This document shows, piece by piece, positions 35,492 to 47,207 of a stretch of 64,000 bases of DNA (position 1 is the first letter of the stretch; each line of letters begins with the position of its first letter). The stretch is from Phascolomyces articulosus (Eukaryota; Mucoromycota; Mucoromycetes; Mucorales; Lichtheimiaceae), in NCBI GenBank assembly GCA_025677815.1, contig JAIXMP010000047.1:186001-250000 (forward strand), given 5' to 3'. A model generated the notes under the pieces. It saw only the letters and a program-made list of their open reading frames with translations, was not told where the DNA came from and did no database searches. The position numbers and the translations under genes were made by a program.

Positions 35492-38085
35492 TCATTCATC
35501 GTCCTCATTGTCCTCATCGTCCTCACATCGCTTACGTTTCAAACTTTTCTTTGATTTTGTATTTATCTCCTCAATGATAAAAGTTGGTCTTTGATATTTT
35601 TTGGCCTTGTTGCGCTCCGTTCGCTGTACACCAAGTGCTCGATCATTGAAAAAATCGAGAATACACGCAGCTGTTTCATCAACAATGGCCTAATAGTTGA
35701 AAAATCAGAATCCCGTTGCTTTCTAACACAACTCCTTTTCGTATCATTTGCCACACCACTCAACCATAAAAAGCTTTTTACCTTCAGCATCAACATTGAT
35801 TCAACTGCTTTTGGCAGTAACGAAAAATCTGATGTAGTCGACGGTAATTGGAAGTCAAACAACTTAATAACCATATAAACAGCCTCATGGTCAAGTTTCA
35901 TTCTATATCCGGTGCATGTTCGCCCTTCAACACATAACCCAGTTGCTGTTGGATTTTTAATTCCCAAATTGATCATAATATCAAGAATCAATTTCATCTC
36001 GAAGCACAACTTGGTTGTATCGTTCAATAGTCCACGGCAACGGCCATTCGGTGGCTTGACCTCCGCGACGAACATATTGATAGGGGTTGAGCGTTTTGTT
36101 GAAAACACCATAAAATCTGGTTTGAATAAACCACTGTTCATATTGTTTTTATCGAGATTGATTTTCTTATTTGCCCTATGTGCATATATTTGTTAATATT
36201 ACTATTAGAATATACCCATGCATCACTTTTGAATACATACACGCACCATTCCTTTTACTTACCAATCAAAGTCGTAATTATCATCATCGAAGATAGATTC
36301 AAGCAGGTCATGTAGATATTTGTGAATATAGGTATCTTCAAGTACAACATCATGAGAAACCTCCCTGTTCTCTTTTCTTAATTTTGGGGTGCTAAAACCA
36401 ATCCAACATGCAAAAATCATTAACAAAAATCATTAACAAAACCTTCTTCGTTTACTGTGCACTTACATTCGATGAATGATATCCGAAAGAATAATTGCAT
36501 TATCGCCATGATTTTCTGCTTTCTTCATCCACATTAATGCTTTGTTTCTAACTTGACTTTTACTCATGGCAGCCTTGTTTTTTTATTAGATATATTAGAA
36601 TGACATATTATATATAAATATATGATTATAATTTGAAAAAACGCAAATAAAAATTTACCTTGCTAATATCAGTATGGCACCATGCTTTTACTTCACCGGG
36701 CAATTCTATCTTATACTTTTTCAATGTTGGGTGCAAATACTCTTCTGTAATGCCATCGTGTACAGATCCACTGAAACAATTGGAAATGGAAAAACGTTCA
36801 TTGCTTGTAAACAGGAAAATAAAATTCATGGCACTGGCAAATATATATACATAACAATTTAATACACACATATTGATTATGATATCTCACAACACTCATA
36901 ACTTACAGTAACTGTAAATCATCCAATTTCATATTCTTTTTCTTATATTTTTTGATAATTTGTGATCGAATTGTCATAAATAACTCAGAGACATCATCAC
37001 CGCTTTTCAACACCCACTATATAACCAATTACTAGGTTAATCAATGTGCATACGACATTATAAATTAGTAGAATAATATAACTAATTACCCGAGCATCAT
37101 CACACAATAAATCGGATGTTTCTTTTCCACCACCAGCCATGTAATTATAACTCGATTGTATTATTTTTGTTGATGTAGATGATGAAATTGATGAATTTGC
37201 TGAATAATTTTCTGATTCTCGGTTTCTGCCAGTAAAAACAATAATAGTAAACAATCAGTAGGTGATTCATTATCAGTTACAACAAAATTATCATACTCAC
37301 TTTCTTCTACTTGCTTCAGCATCAATAAGTGCCCCTGTCAAAACATTGGTGACAGCACTATTAAATCCAATCTATATATATTGACATTATCACATTAATA
37401 ATAATAGTTAATAATAAGCGAATAATAGAATGTTGCTATATTTTATGTCTTTAGTTTTGCTCTAATCTTAATTTTTACCTGTTTTTCCTCAAATTCCATC
37501 TATATATTGACATTGTCATTACAACAACAGTCAGTATTATTATTATTAATAATAAAAATAATAGTATAATTTATGACCTTGTTTTTTTTTACCTTTTTAG
37601 CTTTTAATGTGATGGTTCTTTTGGCGATATCAGTGCTCAAATTTTCCCAAAACGAGACATTTGTCTTATTCCTACCGGAATGCTTTTGTATTGAACAAGG
37701 ATAATGTAAGTTGTTACCGTAATGCATAACAAGCGCGATATATTATCGTTATATAGATATGTATGTATTACCTTAAGCGCGGCCTTGAAGTTCTTTAAAT
37801 GCTGAAGTTGATTTTCGTCAGGCGAGTTATCAATCAAGTTCTTGATGTCAGTGGCAAGTGCATTATGAGTCTTTGACTTTGTACTACTTGGATTTACAAT
37901 TAGATAATTAGTATCGTATAACGTCAAATCGTAATTAGCAGGATCGGTTTTCTCCCAATATTCTGAAGATTTTATTATTATTATTATTATTTGTCTCAAA
38001 TATGTTTTTCAGGTTGCCGACATCGATTAATTCGTATGATGCAAGAAACTAGATCTATACCTGGCAAGTTTAGGCTTAAAACCAT
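35492..38085 (-). CDS. PD-(D/E)XK nuclease-like protein of a Mucoromycota-type gene family
   Basis: About twelve exons join to roughly 530 aa. Start ATG at 38083-38085: MVLSLNLP, then EYWEKTDPANYDLTLYDTNY. Middle exons include GSVHDGITEEYLHPTLKKYK and LMWMKKAENHGDNAIILSDI. The C-terminal domain (exon 35780-36170) has FKPDFMVF, 12 residues, then FVAEVKPPN: an Asp followed 18 residues later by ExK, the PD-(D/E)XK active-site pattern. It continues with KLCFEMKLILDIMI, NPTATGLCVEGRTC and YRMKLDHEAVYMV. The last exon ends KKSLKRKRCEDDEDNEDDE, a likely nuclear-localisation signal plus acidic tail. All frames are open and junctions have GT-AG sites. Catalytic activity, target and role are unknown. 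The locus at 40.8-42.6 kb is a homolog. Confidence 0.72.
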
Positions 38086-38137
38086 ATTGATCGTGATGAA
38101 AAGTTTGGGAAATCCAAAAAAAAAAGAAAAGAGGGGT

Positions 38138-38163
38138 TTCCAAAATTTCACGGGCACGTGACC
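38138..38163 (-). promoter_or_regulatory. 26 bp E-box element upstream of the intact PD-(D/E)XK-like gene
   Basis: Read in the gene's direction it is GGTCACGTGCC, two bases, TGAAA, two bases, TTGGAA. It ends 53 bp before the ATG. It matches the element at 40658-40683 at 22 of 26 positions, in the same orientation relative to its gene. The palindromic core CACGTG is the classic bHLH class-B site. Confidence 0.6.
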
Positions 38164-40657
38164 CAAGAAATAAACTGTGAGATGTCGGGTAAATTAATGT
38201 ATATATGTTTTTTTACATTTAATTTACACTACCAGAATTGCATCTCTGGATCAGCTGCTTTATATCTCGAAATTATCTCTAACCTACAGGAGATCTCTGG
38301 TGTATTGCTGGAAATCTTTGATATATTAAATTACCTTTCTCTATTAAAACTTGTATTAATTATGGGATAAAGTGATTGTTAAACATTTATAGAGCACTTT
38401 ATAATTATAATTATTAATGGTTAAAGAGGTTCTAGTAAGAGTTATCATTTTATCTCTGGTAAACCTCTGTCATAATTTTTGTATCTCCAGATTATCTATG
38501 TCGCATGCCTGAATATCTTAAACCCTGTTTTATTAACAAATTATAAGCATTCTGATAGTCTATAAAAGATCTGTATTGGTAAACTTAAATTTGGGATGGG
38601 TATTTATATGCGATTATGAGAAAAATGGTGAAAGAAATATGAGCTTTTTGCATCTCCAGAAAATCTACGGTGTGTACCTATAAATCTCTGGCCCCATTGG
38701 TTTGCTAAAAAGAAAAAAGGTACCAAAACCGTGTAATAACGTACTATATAAATGTTTTGCTGATATATGAAGGATCTATATTGTTAAATTTTTAACTGAA
38801 AATATTGGGTTATATTCTGTGTATAATGAAATACATTTCTTATGAACCATTACTGCTGGTGCAGTAAGGAAAAGGACGACAACTTATATGCGAAGTTGGA
38901 ATATGGCAGCATAAATATTTAGATGCTGCGCAGGTTTCAAAATCGACCTTTTTCTCATAGCTTTGACAATCTGACACAAAAGTAGAATGAAGTAGTTTGA
39001 TATGGTAAGTTTATTTTTAAAAAATGTGAACCCGGGAAACCTCCGGGAAAAAGGGTGACGAGAGGCCAGAAAAATTAACTTCCTTAACGTCACTTTTGTT
39101 TATGTTCCATTATTATAAATGAATGGATGATAAGATATGATATTATGTTATTTTGGTTTTATGTCTTATGTCTTTTGCGCAGTCTTGTACTAACCCCTTT
39201 TATATATTCAATTTTTTTTCCCATACGCAACAAAAAAACACCTTTTCTTCTTTTCCCATGATACTTCATTTTTTCGCCGTCTGTACGTAGGTAGTTAAGA
39301 CTCTTTACTATGGATCCTTTATCATCATGTAAATATAGAGAGATATGGAATTTTAGACACGATGCTACTTGATTTTTTTGGTTATTTTTTTGGAATAATA
39401 AACGTATATACTCACAAATACCAACTCTTAAATCTATACAAGATATGGACTATGTATTAAATAATAAAAAACTTTAGATAAGTTACCAAAGAAAGTGCAA
39501 CAAACCAAGAGGATATTAATATACAATCTAAAGCAGGTAAATCCAAATCAATCAAACCAGAACGCCATGAGATGGATGCCTGCTTATATTTCTCAGATCT
39601 CATGGGGTAAGATAGTATACTTTTCATTTTTAATCTAATTAGTTTGGGTGGACCTGCTACTGGTTACACGTTTCAAAAAAAAAAAAAAAAAATAGACAAG
39701 GCTGGTTACTTAAAAGCAAGTACTAACTTCTCTATGTTACAATCTTCAAAAATGTATATTATCGTATTCATTATCATAAAACTTTATAGTCAAAGGAAAT
39801 GAGGTATTTTTATTTTCTTCCAAGATCAAATTTAATATTATTATAAATCTAACGCTATTATTAATGATAAATTATTATTGCAATTTTTATTTTTCTGCAT
39901 AAGCCTATATAACAACTACAGAATAAAAGGATTAAAATAAGTGAGGATAAAGGTAAGATATATAGATATATCTAATGAAATGCTGTAACTGTAGCAATTT
40001 TTTTTGTAAATAAAATCAATAAAAAATAATATGCTCAAATGCACTCATCCGATATCCTCTATAATGAAGTATTTTTCTGATCAGCTGATATGCTTGTATC
40101 GTTGTTTAGACTAATGATCGACAGTGGAAAAATGTTATTTGATATATAGTTAACTGTATTATAATTATCTATTGGAAGTATACTGGAGATTTACAGAGCT
40201 GCATCAAAACTATCTACTGGTAATCTACTGGAAATCTGTAAAACAGCATTGAAATTATCTTTGAGGGATCTACCAGGGATCTATAAAACGACATTGAAAT
40301 TATCTTTGAGAAATCTACAAGATATCTATAAAGGATCTATAAAACAATCTCTGAAGCGTCTCCAAAAATGACAGTTTCAGAGATGAACCGGAGATGGAGA
40401 CATAAAGTAGATTTTTAATAGATTTTGGTAAACTGGAGTGTATATATTTCTTTTTTACTTCTTCTTTCTCCTTTATTATCTTTTCTTACCTTTATTTCTT
40501 ATCCTTTTTATTATTTTATTATCATTCCATTTTAATTTTATCTTTTTAAAAAAAATATTTATTTTCTCTATAAGCTATTAATTGAATTTTTTTTTTGACA
40601 TCTGAACTTTTTTTTAATGCAAGGATTGAAATGGGAAAACTATTCCCCCCGATCATA
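38164..40657. other. 2.5 kb gene-free region between the two PD-(D/E)XK-like loci
   Basis: A+T-rich. Two stretches (about 38230-38700 and 40150-40400) are dotted with degenerate ATCTCTGG, ATCTACTGG and ATCTATAAA phrases. The second forms a clear tandem repeat, listed separately. No coding frame of protein-like composition was found. Confidence 0.6.
40157..40336. repeat. 45 bp degenerate tandem repeat, about four units
   Basis: Units begin at about 40157, 40202, 40247 and 40292, giving an exact 45 bp period. The last two share CATTGAAATTATCTTTGAG and then GGATCTA or AAATCTA variants followed by ATCTATAAA. Earlier units are more diverged. Related phrases without strict periodicity occur at 38230-38700. 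Confidence 0.8.
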
Positions 40658-40683
40658 GGTCACGTGCCTTTGAAAAATTGGAA
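40658..40683 (+). promoter_or_regulatory. 26 bp E-box element upstream of the second PD-(D/E)XK-like locus
   Basis: GGTCACGTGCC, two bases, TGAAA, two bases, TTGGAA, ending 95 bp before the ATG at 40778. It has the same orientation relative to the gene as its counterpart at 38138-38163. Confidence 0.6.
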
Positions 40684-40777
40684 TCGGGTAGTTATTCGCG
40701 AAAACATATTTTCCTTCCTCCAATCGTATTGTCAAAATTATTTTGACGAAACTCCAGTTTCGAAATAGTCTATTTTT

Positions 40778-41963
40778 ATGGCCTATAACAGTTATAAAGA
40801 AAAAAATCCTGAAAAAGATCGAAGACAACTGTTTCAAATAATTAAAGACGATCTTAATAGATTGGAAAAAAGTTAAAATGCACGAAACGGTGCCAAGGCC
40901 TGAAGTTGAAGAAGAGACTGGTCAAGAATAATTCGAAAAGTTCCTGAACAATTTCCTAGAAGACCCTCCTCCACACCCCTTAATTCAACAAACCCAAATA
41001 TTCATTTTAATGTTGATAACGTTAAAGTAAAGGAAAATTTGGTTCTTGCTTTCGGGTAAATGACATATGAAATATCAAATCTGTTACGTTTTCAATATAT
41101 TTAACTTTTTTTCATTGTGACAAAATAATAGTGACGGTAACGCGATAACAACATCTTCCAGTTCGATTTCTTCCACCTGTAATGCTCCCATGTCTACTGC
41201 TCCTTCATCCACTAGCAATGCTCCTTCTTCCACTTGTACTAATTCATTTACGGATGATTTACCTTTATTCGATCAGTCATTTGTGATCCAAGATTCAACA
41301 AGATCAAAAAGGAACATTGATGGTAATAAATAAAATTACATGTTTCAATCACACGCTCCTGTTGTTATTATTAATAACTAATCTATCTATTGGCTTTTGC
41401 TTCTTTAGGAATTAAATGATGATAGTTTCGATACTCATAAACGTCGACGTTATGTATTGGACTATATGGTGAATGCTGATAGGTGTTGGAACCATCAAGT
41501 TATTGGACTTTAAACAACTTGAACATTACCCAAAAGTTTCAGCAGTTCCGGAATCGGTCTATCCTCCTTGCAGATGCCAAGCATAACATTTCAGAAAATC
41601 GTCTTCTTTCGCTAAGCAATATCTTCTCCATCACCCGATCGCAATCGACTTCTTGTTTGCACCATGTCCACGAATCTTATTACAAGTCCATTGTGAAACT
41701 TATTAAACGTGAATAAGGTTGGGCTTCACTCCCATTTCCAGCACGTACATGGTGTAGCATGGTCGACGAAGTAATTGGTAGAAGAGACAAACTGCCGGTG
41801 AAGAAACTCTATGCTTTAATTCGATAATTGGCAACGCATCAGCGGCAGCATTTGGCGAAGGAGACCCCGATGATGATGAAGACAATGATGATAATGGCAA
41901 AAATGACCACGACCACACCAACACCATCGATGAAAATAATGACCCGGACGATCACAGCGATGG

Positions 41964-41996
<33 letters not shown>

Positions 41997-42555
41997 GAAT
42001 GTTGATGATTTGTTATTGACTACTAATATCCTTGATAACCTGGTCGGTGCGTTTCAGAATTGGATTGATAATTGTGTTTTCGAGTCAACCTTCATACAAC
42101 AACATTTATCACCTTTTATGATCCCAGTATTTCAAAGACTCTCCATTACATTACGACTGGGGGAAACGCACATTAACAATGATCCAACATCTTTATTAGC
42201 TGACTATGTCAGTACATACCAGACCACAAGTGGCGATAAATTTGATTTTCTTTCTTGTGAAGTCAAACCATTTGGCAAAAAATCAAGCTCTCAAGTACAA
42301 TCGGATTTCACAAAACTTGGAAAGGAGTTGAAGCAGATGGTGGACAAGTTGTTGGATTATGGGGTAGAATCACCAGTTGTAGTTGGAGTATTAGTTGAGG
42401 GCTATAGCATGAAGACATACTCGATGCGTTTAATTGAAGATGGCTGTTATATATTTTATGAACATGGCTCGCTAACATTATTGCAATCACCACAAGATGT
42501 ACATGGAGCGCTGATAATTATTGAACACTTAATTCAATATGGAAACATCTTATAA
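40778..42555 (+). pseudogene. second PD-(D/E)XK-like family member, frame-disrupted
   Basis: ATG at 40778 opens MAYNSYKEKNPEKDRRQLFQ, which stops at 40874-40876. Later segments are protein-like but out of frame with each other: PSSTPLNSTNPNIHFNVDN (about 40970-41030), a Ser/Thr-rich exon (41131-41321), and SFDTHKRRRYVLDYMVNAD (about 41425-41480). From about 41785 one long frame runs to 42555: a poly-Asp tract, LADYVSTY, then FLSCEVKP (Asp to ExK spacing 19), KLGKELKQMVDKLLDYGV, VVVGVLVEGYSM and YSMRLIEDGCYI. This last part aligns clearly with the C-terminal domain of the intact gene. At least three frame breaks suggest a pseudogene, unless unusual introns or sequence errors are involved. Confidence 0.68.
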
Positions 42556-43506
42556 TGCACGCTCCAAAATATTGATACTCGAGCTATTACTACTGATACA
42601 CCTAACAATGTTCCTGTCCATTGGATGCGATAATCACTCGGGACCCCTTTACGTATAAATGAAGAACGATGAAATGTTTTTTTATTTCACTTAAATATAC
42701 CTCTTTTTATTTACTTCTCGTCATTAGCTACTCTGTTTCACAGTTGATCCATTTAGTGACCTTCATATTGTAACAACTACTAATCATATATATATATATA
42801 TATATATATCTGTGTCCTCAAAGTACCTCCCCTCCATTATTGTACAATTTCAACTAAGCGACTTACCAAATCAAGCATTCTTTTTAATATTCCCATAACT
42901 TTTTTTTCATTGTGTAATTTTCTTCTCTTCTATGTGATTTTATTCAAATGTTCATCTCTCTCGCTCTCTCATCTTTGTCTTATTTGTTCTCTTACTCTAT
43001 CTTCTCTTCCCATTCTATTCTCTTTCTTTTTGTTCATTTACTTACATCACATATAATAATAATATTTTCTCATTTCAAAATAATAAAAAGTTTTTTTATT
43101 ACTATACCAGAAATTTGAAGCTTAGTTTATGATATATTTGTTTTGATATGAAACGTGCAATCCTAAAAACCAAGTTTGATGACTTGGATATTGCTTGTCA
43201 TTGGGCGTAAGTTGAAAAATATGTATTACTCTATTGGTATATACTATAATAACGATAACCCTAAAATCTACTGCAAATAGTCATTATATTATGATAATAT
43301 ATATATATATATATCAAAAAAACCTCTTTTAATATCCATCGTATAAATCTATAACAGTTTAACATTTGAAATAAAGTGTTTATTGTTATACATAATATGT
43401 TCATTACCAATTATCATCATGATCTTTTCATCCTTTCTTGTTGCTGTTATTTTTATTTTTCTTTCCTTCCCAATCTCCATCATCGTCACCTTTATACCTG
43501 TAGTTT
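42556..43506. other. spacer with AT microsatellites
   Basis: A+T- and pyrimidine-rich 950 bp containing (AT)12 at 42786-42809 and a second AT run at 43296-43314. No gene recognised; short frames at 43376-43616 are T/C-rich shadows. Confidence 0.5.
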
Positions 43507-44020
43507 TTATCTCCCTTCTTTTTTTACTTTCCAATCGTCATCATCCTTTTTCTTTTCTTTCTCCCAATCTTTATTGGGCTTGCCTTTTTTCTTTTCCTTT
43601 TCTTCATGATCATTAAGGACAGGGACAAATACAGGTGTTTCAATTGAAACTACTTCGATAATTGTTGTTGAAGCAACAGCACTTGTGATTGCGATATGAT
43701 CAGAGGTCGAGAGTTCCGTTGTATGTACCGTTTTTGTTGTAGCTGCACCTGTTTCTGTAATTGACAAAGTTACTGTCGCTGTTTCTGTCATATCACATTT
43801 ATAGTCTACGCGGAAGCAGCCATTCCATTCTCCATGTCGAAGAGCAGCGTAACCAATTTTAACATTTCTATTTTCCAAATTATACACAAAGAATTAAGCT
43901 GCTATTAAGTCGGACATTGCGACGGTAACTTGTAGGTATTGTGTGGTGTAATAATATAGCTCTGTTCTTATAATAAAACAAATGCTTATTTTGGGTAAAG
44001 TTGGATATTTTATGACCTTG
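43507..44020 (-). pseudogene. decayed Thr/Ser-rich protein frame
   Basis: One frame reads protein-like across an in-frame TAA near 43896. Upstream is ELYYYTTQYLQVTVAMSDLI. Downstream is FFVYNLENRNVKIGYAALRH, GEWNGCFRVDYKCDMTETAT and a Thr/Ser-rich region ending in a Lys/Asp-rich tail. There is no ATG at the start of the downstream part. The aromatic/Cys-containing section plus the Thr-rich segment resembles a small secreted or wall-associated fungal protein, but I do not recognise a family. An unseen intron covering the stop cannot be excluded. Confidence 0.35.
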
Positions 44021-45042
44021 GCAGCAATTATAACCTTTGGTTATTAAAAAACGATTCTGCTGTCACTGGCACTCCTACCCCATCATAGATTATTCACACA
44101 GCCCCACACAATAATATATAGTAATCAGATGCACATGAATCAAAAGAGAATATGTATTGACCAATCAATAAAATATCTTAAAAAAAATATGCTATGTGTG
44201 TTCTTACTCGTGTTTTGCCACCATACATTCATTTTGCTCATATGTGCAGCAGTGAGATGATCATCGTGCATTTTACGCCCCTCCCCCCCCAAAAAAAAAA
44301 GTAATTGTTCTCTATTTTCTAATAACCAAAAAAGATGATCCCTTCTCACGCCTTTCTCGATGGATTAATTTAGTAACTATAATCATAAAAACAAACCTCT
44401 AAAGAATATAGTTATACTTTTTTTGTAAAAATATGCACGCTTTTATTTCATATAAATACGTAAATATACTCACAAACAATAAATAAGTAGAAAAAAGAAG
44501 AAATCATAAAAAGAGATTATATAAAAGAAAAAAAAGAAAAGCTTACACAAGAAAATATCTACGACCGTTATATACAAATAATGTCGGTGTAAATGAACAA
44601 AAGGGGAAATGATCTGGCAAATAAGTGAAAAAAAGGGGGAAGGAACTGCATCCAGTGCAAAAATAAAAAGAAAATGATATGAAAGATGGTGCGAATACAG
44701 TACAAATGTAATTTTTGTTTTTGTTTTTTTTTTTTTTTTTGAAGTAAAAGAAAAAGAAAAAGGGTACAAGCATATATAAAAAGAAAAAAAAGAAAAGAAG
44801 CTATATAAGAGAAAGTGAATGGTTATTTTTGGTTTTTTTTTTAAAAAAAAAGAGGTATCGTTCTTCGATTCATATACAATCCTTAATTATTATTTGTCGT
44901 TTATCAAATAATTTGGATTCAAAAAAAAAAAAAAGGCAGAGTTGATGATGTTCTTGTTATTAGAAATCAAAGCTTGGTATATATAAAAATAAAAGTAATT
45001 TAGTTTTCTTGAGACGATAGAGACGATTGGATTATAGAATGA
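44021..45042. other. spacer, probable 3' region of bHLH gene
   Basis: About 1 kb, A-rich on the plus strand with many A-tracts and a C9A10 run at 44283-44301. No gene recognised; Phe/Ser/Tyr-rich frames at 44470-44773 are simple-sequence artefacts. Confidence 0.55.
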
Positions 45043-47207
45043 TCAGTGGTTATTAAACATATGATTGTAACCTAAATAATACAAGAATATATAGATTAGA
45101 ATTCGAGTGTTATGTTATATATATATATAAATTCATTATGTTAGTAGTAATTAAATACTTACCACCATTTGGATCATGTTGAAAATAAGAAGGTGGAGGA
45201 TGATACATGGGTGGCATGTCCATCAATGAATAGGGTTGACTACCCGTAGAGGTTGACATGGAAACCGCTGCAGCAGTTGCTGCGACAGCAACTGGCATAG
45301 TGACATCTTGCATATTATACATTGGCGCAGTACTCATTATTGGTGCTGTTATAGGTGTGGTTGTTGGCTGAAGTGGTGAGCCGTTGTTATAATCCATATC
45401 CATCATAGAATGATGAGGTGGAGGATGTACTGCATAATTTCCATGATTAGCCATCAAAGCAGCAGCGGCAGCAGCTGTTACGGAAGGGTGATATTGTTGT
45501 TGTTGTGCATCTAACAATGAAGGAGCTCCAGTGGCCATATTCAACATAAGTTGTTGTTGTTGTTGTTGTTGCTGATGATGATGATGATGATCATAGTAAT
45601 TAGGTTGTTCTTGTGGACGAATTATAAAGCCTGTTGTTGATATAATATTACTATCCCTTGATGTTTGCATCAATGTAGGTTGTTGCTGGTGCTGATGTTG
45701 TTGTTGTTGTTGACGGAAGAATGCTACTGCCGCTTGTTGTTGTTGCTGATGATGAGGGTGAGGAGGAGGAGGTGGACGGGCGTGAAAGGCAGGGTTCATC
45801 ACTGATTTTTGTTTTGTAAAAGAAAAACTACGTCTTGGTTTTGTTGTTGATTGCCGTTGTTGTTGTTGTTGTTCAGCCAAAGCATTTACAATAGCACTAG
45901 CACTTTGGTCGGGTGGTGGAGCGCCATCACTTGTGGTGGTCATCAACATGAAGCTTGCATCTAATGACGATGTTGAATTTTGTCGCATCTTTTGTCTTTC
46001 ATTCGTCATTGGCAATGTGTCATTTTCGGAAACAGGAGACTTTTTTTCTCGTTTTATAGGCTCGTCATCATTTTCAAAAATCTCGGACACTTTACGTTTG
46101 GGAGAAGTATGGGTGCTTGTTGCTGGTGATACTTTTTTATCCTCGATAGCAAGTGTATCCAAATTAGGATTCGATAAAATAGGTGATGCGGGTGGTGATG
46201 AAACTATTTGAGTTGTTGTTCCATTGTTATCGCTCGTACCGTTACTACTGTCATGATAGGGTACCCCAGTTGAATCATCAGTAGCATGGGTCAAGACAAT
46301 TTGTTGTTCAATAGGTACATTTGTATTGGATAATAATAATTCGGGTGATAGATACATTGGCTGCTGCTGTTGCCGTTCGAATAACGATGAGGCAGACGAT
46401 GAAGAAGAAGAAGAGATATTCCCGTCCATAGTAATAACACCAGAACCACCACTTAATGTTTGCTGTCGTTGTAGTCTTTGATGTTTGGTTTTTGAAGCTT
46501 GATCTCGAAGTCGTTCGTTTTCACGTCTTAGATGTTCAATTTGACTTTGAAACTTTGTTTCCCTAGTAGCAGACGAAGAAACTACATGCATATAAAATAT
46601 ATATTTTTTAATATTCATCCATGATTTAAATTCTGAGAAAGTATGTGTGTGTGTGTGTGTATATATATATATTTTTTAATATTAATTCTTTTATAGTACC
46701 AAATTCGAGGGACTTGCTAACAATAACAGATTTACTGGGTCGACGTACAGCTTGTAAAGATGGTAAAGCACAAGCAAGTTGTTGAAACTTATTATTAAGG
46801 TTTTCTCGTCGTTGACGTTCAAGAGCATTATGAGCAGAACGTTTATCAACATGAGCAAGATCGTTTATACTACTTAATAGATTGAAATAGACAAGTGAAT
46901 AAATAATAATAGATAATATATTTTTTTTTTCATTCTATTACCTATCCTCTACATGTGTCATATCAGAAGATGAGTATACATTTCCTAATATATATATGGA
47001 TATGTACTGTCAATAATAATACTATATAAATATTTACTATTTGTTTCTAGTTGTTAATGAAATGCAGAAATTGAAAAAAATAATAATAATAAATTTACCA
47101 TAATGAAGATAAGAGGAAGGACCTGGTGTTGAAAAGCCTAAAAAGTTATTTGAAGAATTCCTAGCGGATCGACTGTTACTTAAAGTTTTAAATCGTTGCG
47201 AAGGCAT
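45043..47207 (-). CDS. bHLH-zipper transcription factor with polyQ/polyH C-terminus
   Basis: Five exons. Start ATG at 47205-47207 (MPSQRFKTLSNSRSARNSSN). The third exon encodes the basic region RSAHNALERQRRENLNNKFQ and helix-loop-helix ACALPSLQAVRRPSKSVIVS. The basic region has the His-Glu-Arg (class B) arrangement that reads CACGTG. The next exon continues KFQSQIEHLRRENERLRDQA, a leucine-zipper-like coiled coil. Then come about 400 residues rich in Gln, His, Ser, Thr, Ala and Pro, with runs of Gln/His. The small last exon (45043-45071) ends GYNHMFNNH. Expected to be a nuclear dimeric regulator; target genes unknown. Intron 3 carries a GT/AT microsatellite at 46642-46672. The bHLH call is firm. 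Confidence 0.92.
46642..46672. repeat. compound (GT)n(AT)n microsatellite in bHLH intron
   Basis: About nine GT units followed by about six AT units within intron 3 of the bHLH gene. Confidence 0.9.

Noticed and set aside
41828..42019. Met-rich plus-strand frame
   Set aside because: Frame-shifted reading of the GAT (poly-Asp) tract of the second PD-(D/E)XK-like locus.
44470..44773. Two overlapping Phe/Ser/Tyr-rich minus-strand frames
   Set aside because: A/T homopolymer artefact downstream of the bHLH gene; no conserved pattern.
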